Positions 59,183 to 64,000 of a DNA stretch of 64,000 bases are shown piece after piece; within the stretch, counting starts at the first letter, position 1, and each line of letters starts with the position of its first letter. The notes under the pieces are model-generated. The model ran no database searches and had not been told where the DNA came from. It saw only the letters and a program-made list of their open reading frames with translations. The translations under genes were made by a program, and so were the position numbers. Origin of the DNA: a virus; the IMG/VR virus record IMGVR_UViG_3300032265_002113, positions 1-64,000 of that record; one strand, written 5' to 3'.

Positions 59183-61276
59183 ATGGCTAGCATCATATCA
59201 GCAGATTCAGGATTAGTATCAGGAGTACCAGGACTTAAAACAAGTGCTGATTCTTCTGGTACATTACAGTTACAATCAGGCAATAACGTAACTGCGCTTA
59301 CGGTGGACGCAAGCCAGAACGTGGGTATTGGTACTACTTCACCTGTTGGCCTATACGGTACAAATTTTACTTTATATAGTTCTCAAAATACAGGAACGGT
59401 AGCTTCAAACGCTTATGGTGTAATTCAAAGTGTAAATAGGAATGCTGTTATGGAGTTAGTTGGTACTTCAACAGCAACCAACGCTTTTAACTTTTCATCT
59501 ACTACTCCTGGAACAGGTGTTGTGGCTGGTGTGATTGGTGATATTGCAAATCAAGCTATATTTTTTAGAACAGGTGGCCTGACAGAAAGATTGCGTATTG
59601 ACTCCAGTGGTAGATTACTTATTGGAACATCTTCAGCATCAGGTTCAAATCTTTTACAAGTCAATTCCGATGCCTTAATTTACGGACTCACCGTAGGTCG
59701 AGGCGCTGGTGCTGTGTACAACAACACGGTAGTTGGTTCATCCGCATTGGCATCAGGTTCACAAGCTGGCGGGAGCATTGTTGCAGTTGGATACAACACA
59801 CTACAAAATAATACCACCGCAAGTTACAACACAGGTGTTGGGTATTACGCATTGAATTTAACGACTACTGGAGGCAACAATACAGCTATTGGCGCAAGCG
59901 CACTTGCCTCCAACACCACCGCCAGCAACAACACCGCTGTAGGGTATCAGGCTGGGTATAGTAATACAACAGGAACACAGAATACCGCTGTCGGATACCA
60001 AGCTCTTAGAGCTAACACAACGGAAAATGCAAGTACGGCAGTTGGCTACAACGCTCTTGGTGCTTCTACCGCAAGGAACGATGCGTTTGGCTATTCTGCT
60101 TTAGCGGCAACCACAACAGGCGCATATAACGCAGCGTTTGGCTTTGCGGCTTTATATGCCAACACCACAGGTGGTAATAATACTGCTGTTGGATACACGG
60201 CACTCAACAACAACACCACCGCCTCTAACAACACCGCTGTAGGGTATTCTTCTGGCTCCTCAATCACAACGGGCGCTAAGAACGTTATCCTCGGCAGCTA
60301 CACAGGCGCTGCTGCTCCCATCTCTGCTACTGGCAGCAACTTCATCGTGCTGTCGGACGGTGATGGCAATGTGCGCCAAGTTATTGACTCTAGTGGTAAT
60401 GTAGGTATTGGTACTACTTCGCCTGGATATAAATTGGATGTGCAAAGCACGGCGTCTAGCGGCGCGCCGTTGCTGGCAAACTTTCAATCTGCTGGCGGTG
60501 ACACACAAGTTTATGTTTATAACGGAACTGTCAAAACTCAGCTAACAGCAGACAATACAAATAGTGCGTCAATTGTCGGTTCGTTTAGCGCACATCCGCT
60601 TATTATCCGAACATCCAATACAGAACGGATGCGTATTGACACCAGCAGCAACGTGGGGATTGGTACTAGTTCGCCGAGTACATTTGTAAATAGCCAAGGC
60701 GTTACGCTAGTTGTTGGGGGGAATGGATCTAATTTTGCAACTATCCAAGGCCGTACTGATGGCCCAACCGGTGCAACTAACGGCGTTGCTTACGGCGGGT
60801 CTTACTCTACAAACCCAATCAACGGTTCGCGGATGACCCTCAATGCGGAAGGTGGCTCGGGTCAAAGAGGCTCTGTTTCTTTTTGGACAAAAGCACTAGA
60901 CGATAACTCAACTCAGCCACTTGAACGAATGCGTATTGACCAAAGCGGCAACTTGCTGTTTAACTCAGGCTACGGCTCTGTTGCCAAAGCGTATGGTTGC
61001 CGCGCTTGGTGTCAATACAATGGCTCACAGGCAATTGTTGGATCTGCAAATATAACCAGCATTACTGTTAATGCTACAGGAGATTCAACGCTTAATTTCA
61101 CAACGGCTATGCCTGATGCAAATTATTCTGCTGTAGCATCGACAAATGAAGACTCGGGTACTGCTAAATTTTGTAATATAACGCAACCATCAACCACTAC
61201 TATTCGTGTTGTTACTTTTAACACTGCTGGAACAAAAATCAACAATACTTACAATTTTGTTGCTATATTTAGATAA
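59183..61276 (+). CDS. Tail fibre / adhesin with YadA-head-type repeats
   Basis: 697 residues. Docking N-terminus with SADSSGTLQLQSGNNVTALTVDASQNVGIGTTSP, then from about residue 185 to 385 a left-handed beta-roll of the YadA head kind: NNTAVGYQAGYSNTTGTQNTAVGYQAL units. GIGT units follow and the end is a beta tip (GSANITSITVNATGDSTLNFTTAMPDANYSAVAST). YadA-type heads form trimeric adhesive stalks in bacterial adhesins and occur in phage fibres. A weak late-type box (CTAAATAG at about 59156) and AAAGGAATAT precede the ATG. Confidence 0.85.
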   Translation: MASIISADSGLVSGVPGLKTSADSSGTLQLQSGNNVTALTVDASQNVGIGTTSPVGLYGTNFTLYSSQNTGTVASNAYGVIQSVNRNAVMELVGTSTATNAFNFSSTTPGTGVVAGVIGDIANQAIFFRTGGLTERLRIDSSGRLLIGTSSASGSNLLQVNSDALIYGLTVGRGAGAVYNNTVVGSSALASGSQAGGSIVAVGYNTLQNNTTASYNTGVGYYALNLTTTGGNNTAIGASALASNTTASNNTAVGYQAGYSNTTGTQNTAVGYQALRANTTENASTAVGYNALGASTARNDAFGYSALAATTTGAYNAAFGFAALYANTTGGNNTAVGYTALNNNTTASNNTAVGYSSGSSITTGAKNVILGSYTGAAAPISATGSNFIVLSDGDGNVRQVIDSSGNVGIGTTSPGYKLDVQSTASSGAPLLANFQSAGGDTQVYVYNGTVKTQLTADNTNSASIVGSFSAHPLIIRTSNTERMRIDTSSNVGIGTSSPSTFVNSQGVTLVVGGNGSNFATIQGRTDGPTGATNGVAYGGSYSTNPINGSRMTLNAEGGSGQRGSVSFWTKALDDNSTQPLERMRIDQSGNLLFNSGYGSVAKAYGCRAWCQYNGSQAIVGSANITSITVNATGDSTLNFTTAMPDANYSAVASTNEDSGTAKFCNITQPSTTTIRVVTFNTAGTKINNTYNFVAIFR

Positions 61277-61285
61277 GGAATGTAA

Positions 61286-61546
61286 ATGTCACAGTTAATT
61301 ATTTTTCAGTCTGAAGCAGGCAACGCCATATTGGTAATTCCTGCGCTTAATTGCGGTATTCCAATTGAAGAAATTGCCCGTAAAGATGTGCCAGCGGGCT
61401 TGCCCTATCATATTGTAGACGCAGCGCAAATCCCAACAGACCGCACTTTTTACGAAGCATGGGAGGCTGATTTCACCAACCCTACAGGACATGGCATTGG
61501 TGCATCAGCGTGGTTTGCAGAGCAAGCAGCTAAGGAGCAAGCATGA
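61286..61546 (+). CDS. Small fibre-associated protein (QLIIFQ family)
   Basis: 86 residues: SQLIIFQSEAGNAILVIPALNCGIPIEEIARKDVPAGLPYHIVDAAQIPTDRTFYEAWEADF. I recognise the phrase IEEIARKDVPAGxPYxIVxxxxIPxDRTFxxAWE from small proteins encoded after tail fibres in many phages and prophages. Role unproven, probably fibre assembly. Overlaps the following gene by 4 bases. Confidence 0.65.
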   Translation: MSQLIIFQSEAGNAILVIPALNCGIPIEEIARKDVPAGLPYHIVDAAQIPTDRTFYEAWEADFTNPTGHGIGASAWFAEQAAKEQA

Positions 61547-61764
61547 TTACCGTCAATATGGACAAGGCCAAAGCCATCACCAAGGCCCGTTTGCGAGTAG
61601 AACGTGAGCCATTGTTTGCGGCACAAGATGTGGCATTTCAACGGGCTTTAGAATCTGGTGCAGATACTTCCGCAATCGTAGCTGAAAAACAAAGATTAAG
61701 AGACATTACTAAATTGGCAGATGAAGCTACATCTCTAGAAGAATTGAAAGCCATAAAACCATGA
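61543..61764 (+). CDS. Small fibre-associated helical protein
   Basis: 73 residues: ITVNMDKAKAITKARLRVEREPLFAAQDVAFQRALESGADTSAIVAEKQRLRDITKLADEATSLEELKAIKP. The pattern DKAKxIxxxRxRxxRxPLxAAxDVAFxRAxE...IVAxKQxLRD is a known partner of the preceding small gene in phage fibre regions. All-helical, probably a chaperone-like helper. AAGGAGCAAGC precedes the ATG. Confidence 0.65.
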   Translation: MITVNMDKAKAITKARLRVEREPLFAAQDVAFQRALESGADTSAIVAEKQRLRDITKLADEATSLEELKAIKP

Positions 61765-63785
61765 CAACAATAATTAATGCAAGTAATAGTGGTAGTGGTG
61801 GTTTAGTTCAAACCGCAGACGCCTCTGGAGTTCTTGCTCTACAAACGGCAGGAACTACTGCGGTCACTGTAGACACGAGCCAGAACGTGGGTATTGGTAC
61901 TACTTCTCCAGCAGCTAAATTAGAACTTGGAAGTGGCACATTGTTACTGACCAACAATGTTTTTCTTCAACAAAAAGACTCAAGCGGGAACGCTAAAAAT
62001 GTTGCTGGAGTAAATGCTTCAAATCAATATAGTTTTGGTGGTCTTGATGGCTCAAGCACTATAAACACAATTCGTGCATTAGTTGCGGGTAATGAAGCGA
62101 TGCGTATTGACTCCAGCGGCAACGTATTGATTGGGCAAACTGGCGTAACAGGAGATGGTGAAAAGGTCTCAATTAGCAATACTACAACATCAGGTAGCGC
62201 ATACAACACAACGCTGCGTTTGATATCTACAACAACTGGCGCTGGTTCAGAAGCCAAGATGATGTTTAATCTTGGCGGTGCATCAACAGGCATTTCTTAT
62301 ATTTCTAGCCAACTTGAAGGCGCAGGCTATGGCAATTTGATATTTGCAACTAGGCCCAATGGTGGCAATCCATCTGAACGGATGCGTATTGATTCCACTG
62401 GTAATGTGGGTATTGGTACTACTTCACCTAGCAGTTACGGTCTATTGTCTGTTGTTTCTTCTACTGCCGGTTCTGCAAAAATATCTATTCAAGATACATC
62501 TGGTGGTTCATCTCCAGCACCATTGCTTCAATTTGGTGTAAACAATTCTAATGGATTTAACACAGCTGATGCTGCAAGGATATGGACTACTGCGGCAACT
62601 TCATCTGTTGCAAATTTGAATTTCTCTGCTTATAATAATGGAGGAACATCATCAGCTCAAATGATATTAACTGGTGGTAATTTATTAGTTGGCGCAGCTA
62701 GTGCATCGGCTTTACCAACAGGTTATGTATCAGTAGCTAATACTTTTGGTTTCAAGAACCGCATCATCAACGGCGCGCTGGTGATTGACCAGCGCAATGC
62801 TGGGGCGAGTGTTAGCGGAACTACTGGGGTGTACACGGTTGACCGCTGGACGGTGCAAAACAACTCAGGAGCCGCACGGTTTAACGTACAGCAAAATGTG
62901 AACTCGGTTACACCGCCAGTGGGCTACAAATACTATCTTGGCGTCACGTCAACCTCCGCTTATACCGTAGCGGCGACTGACGTAATTGGTATTCAGCAAT
63001 TTATTGAAGGCTACAACATTGCCGACCTAGGTTGGGGCGCTTCTGGCGCTGCAACAATTACGTTTTCTTTTTGGGTTCGCAGTTCGTTAACAGGAACCTT
63101 TGGCGGCAGCATAGTTGAAGGCGCTGCTGGTACTGCGTTTTATCCTTTTACATACACAATCTCATCAGCAAATACATGGGAACAAAAAACTGTAACGATT
63201 GCAGGACCAACTATAGGCACATGGAATTCTACAAACGGTCGTGGACCTCAAGTGTTATTTAATTTAGGTACAGGTTCTACTTATATAGGAACTGCTGGTG
63301 CATGGACAGCCAATTCTTACTACGCTGCCACAGGTGCAACCAATTTTGTGGCAACAAACGGCGCCACCTTCTACATCACAGGCGTACAGTTGGAAAAAGG
63401 CTCAACAGCAACTAGTTTTGATTACAGACCTTATGGGACTGAGTTGCAATTGTGCCAAAGGTATTTTATTAGCTACGGTGGAACTACTGGCTACGAACGA
63501 TTTGGAGTTGGTATGGGTAATGGCGCAACAACTGCTTCTATATGTATAGCTTTGCCTGTACCTATGAGGGTTGCACCAACTCTTGGTTATTCAGCGGTTG
63601 GTGATATTGGTTTATATGATGGAGCAAATGTAATAACAGCAACAGTTTTAGCTTTTGACCAGCCATCAGAGAAAGTGCTAACTGTTGCAGTTACGGTAGC
63701 TAGTGGGGGAACTCAGTATAGACCAATGGCATTAATTGCAACTAATAACACATCGGCTCGTCTTAGATTTTCAGCGGAGTTATAA
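61761..63785 (+). CDS. Tail fibre with GIGT repeats and jelly-roll binding tip
   Basis: 674 residues. Docking N-terminus (VQTADASGVLALQTAGTTAVTVDTSQNVGIGTTSPAAKLELG), GIGT repeats, then from about residue 333 the module KNRIINGALVIDQRNAGASVSGTTGVYTVDRWTVQNN...LGVTSTSAYTVAATDVIGIQQFIEGYNIADLGWG...FYITGVQLEKGSTATSFDYRPYGTELQLCQRYF, a carbohydrate-binding-like jelly roll common in phage and prophage fibres. The DNA for this module is much richer in G+C than the rest. It overlaps the previous gene by 4 bases. Confidence 0.85.
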   Translation: MTTIINASNSGSGGLVQTADASGVLALQTAGTTAVTVDTSQNVGIGTTSPAAKLELGSGTLLLTNNVFLQQKDSSGNAKNVAGVNASNQYSFGGLDGSSTINTIRALVAGNEAMRIDSSGNVLIGQTGVTGDGEKVSISNTTTSGSAYNTTLRLISTTTGAGSEAKMMFNLGGASTGISYISSQLEGAGYGNLIFATRPNGGNPSERMRIDSTGNVGIGTTSPSSYGLLSVVSSTAGSAKISIQDTSGGSSPAPLLQFGVNNSNGFNTADAARIWTTAATSSVANLNFSAYNNGGTSSAQMILTGGNLLVGAASASALPTGYVSVANTFGFKNRIINGALVIDQRNAGASVSGTTGVYTVDRWTVQNNSGAARFNVQQNVNSVTPPVGYKYYLGVTSTSAYTVAATDVIGIQQFIEGYNIADLGWGASGAATITFSFWVRSSLTGTFGGSIVEGAAGTAFYPFTYTISSANTWEQKTVTIAGPTIGTWNSTNGRGPQVLFNLGTGSTYIGTAGAWTANSYYAATGATNFVATNGATFYITGVQLEKGSTATSFDYRPYGTELQLCQRYFISYGGTTGYERFGVGMGNGATTASICIALPVPMRVAPTLGYSAVGDIGLYDGANVITATVLAFDQPSEKVLTVAVTVASGGTQYRPMALIATNNTSARLRFSAEL

Positions 63786-63786
63786 A

Positions 63787-63957
63787 ATGATTCAATACAA
63801 ATTACAAAAGGGTTCATTTGGTGATGTTGTTGCTGTAACGATTATTGGACAGAATATTAGTATTCCACTAGTTGAAGGTAACTCCGACTACCAGCAATAC
63901 CTTGCATGGCTTGCAGAGGGCAACACACCACAACCCGCGGATGAGGTAACACAATGA
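63787..63957 (+). CDS. Small fibre-associated protein (56 aa)
   Basis: ATG 63787 directly after the fibre stop, ends at 63957, 4 bases into the next ATG. The protein IQYKLQKGSFGDVVAVTIIGQNISIPLVEGNSDYQQYLAWLAEGNTPQPADEV has the YQQYLAWLAEGNTPxPAD phrase of the short proteins that follow phage fibres. Likely an assembly accessory. The longer frame from 63736 is inside the fibre gene and is discarded. Confidence 0.65.
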   Translation: MIQYKLQKGSFGDVVAVTIIGQNISIPLVEGNSDYQQYLAWLAEGNTPQPADEVTQ

Positions 63958-64000
63958 CTCTTGTTCTTAACGGTACAGATAATAGTACAACAGCTCCAGC
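63954..64000 (+). CDS. Start of another tail-fibre gene (3' truncated by window)
   Basis: ATG 63954 then LVLNGTDNSTTAPA, open to the end of the window. It matches the start of the short fibre at 56685 (LFLNGTDNSATTPA), so the fibre array continues beyond the window with a paralog of that gene. Confidence 0.65.
   Translation, partial: MTLVLNGTDNSTTAP

Overview
The window is part of the genome of a lytic T4-like myovirus, AT-rich and densely packed. The evidence is a nearly complete T4-type baseplate and tail set (gp4, gp26, gp51-like, gp48, gp53, gp27, gp5 OB domain and spike, gp25, gp6, gp7, gp8), the T4 replication and late-transcription cluster gp33-gp59-gp32, and TATAAATA-type late promoters. 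CobS-like, PhoH, MazG-like, MGME1-like nuclease and DUF4815 genes place it with the marine and freshwater T4-like phages (cyanophage/pelagiphage-like). Capsid, portal, terminase and DNA polymerase genes lie outside the window. The host is not identifiable with certainty. The tmRNA tag (ANDSAYRLAA) is of the beta/gamma-proteobacterial style, so a freshwater proteobacterium is a reasonable guess.

Layout. 1-10.7 kb, plus strand: a run of small overlapping early/middle genes, mostly conserved phage proteins of unknown function, with a polynucleotide kinase, CobS-like AAA ATPase, WYL_2/Sm-like protein, lipoprotein, MazG-like protein, PhoH and a PD-(D/E)XK nuclease. 10.7-11.4 kb: an isolated two-gene tail-fibre tip module behind its own late promoter. 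11.43-11.99 kb: a perfect sigma70 promoter followed by a tRNA-like fold and a circularly permuted, two-piece tmRNA gene whose intervening segment holds a 57-codon ORF. 12-15 kb: SleB-type cell-wall hydrolase, gp33, gp59, a 5'-nucleotidase, gp32 and a terminator. 15.07-21.78 kb, minus strand: two large paralogous hub-type proteins (one with an M15 peptidase domain), gp51-like, gp26, a tail-tube-fold protein, a gp2-like protein and gp4. 21.8-44.4 kb, plus strand: baseplate and proximal tail genes ending in a DUF4815 tail protein that appears split into two genes. 44.4-54.2 kb: tail fibres with a heptad repeat of the form xANxAxx, including one 1986-residue protein made almost entirely of it. 54.2-64 kb: a tandem series of fibre/adhesin genes (GIGT repeats, YadA-head repeats, S74 chaperone, jelly-roll tip) with small accessory genes. 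This part is visibly richer in G+C and looks imported.

How it works together. Early/middle genes are served by consensus sigma70 promoters (six with exact TTGACA boxes in the first 13.3 kb), so host RNA polymerase reads them directly. gp33 and the TATAAATA boxes serve late transcription. The baseplate uses an OB-domain plus needle spike without the T4 lysozyme domain, and the cell-wall-cutting role has probably moved to the M15 domain of the minus-strand hub protein. The fibre array probably gives host-range flexibility.

The strongest candidates for something undescribed are the permuted phage tmRNA with a gene inside its intervening segment and a tRNA-like domain ahead of it, a canonical -1 slippery site joining gp26 to the gp51-like frame, and the very long Ala/Asn heptad fibre. 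All functional calls come from reading the sequence and from recalled family features; no database search was run.
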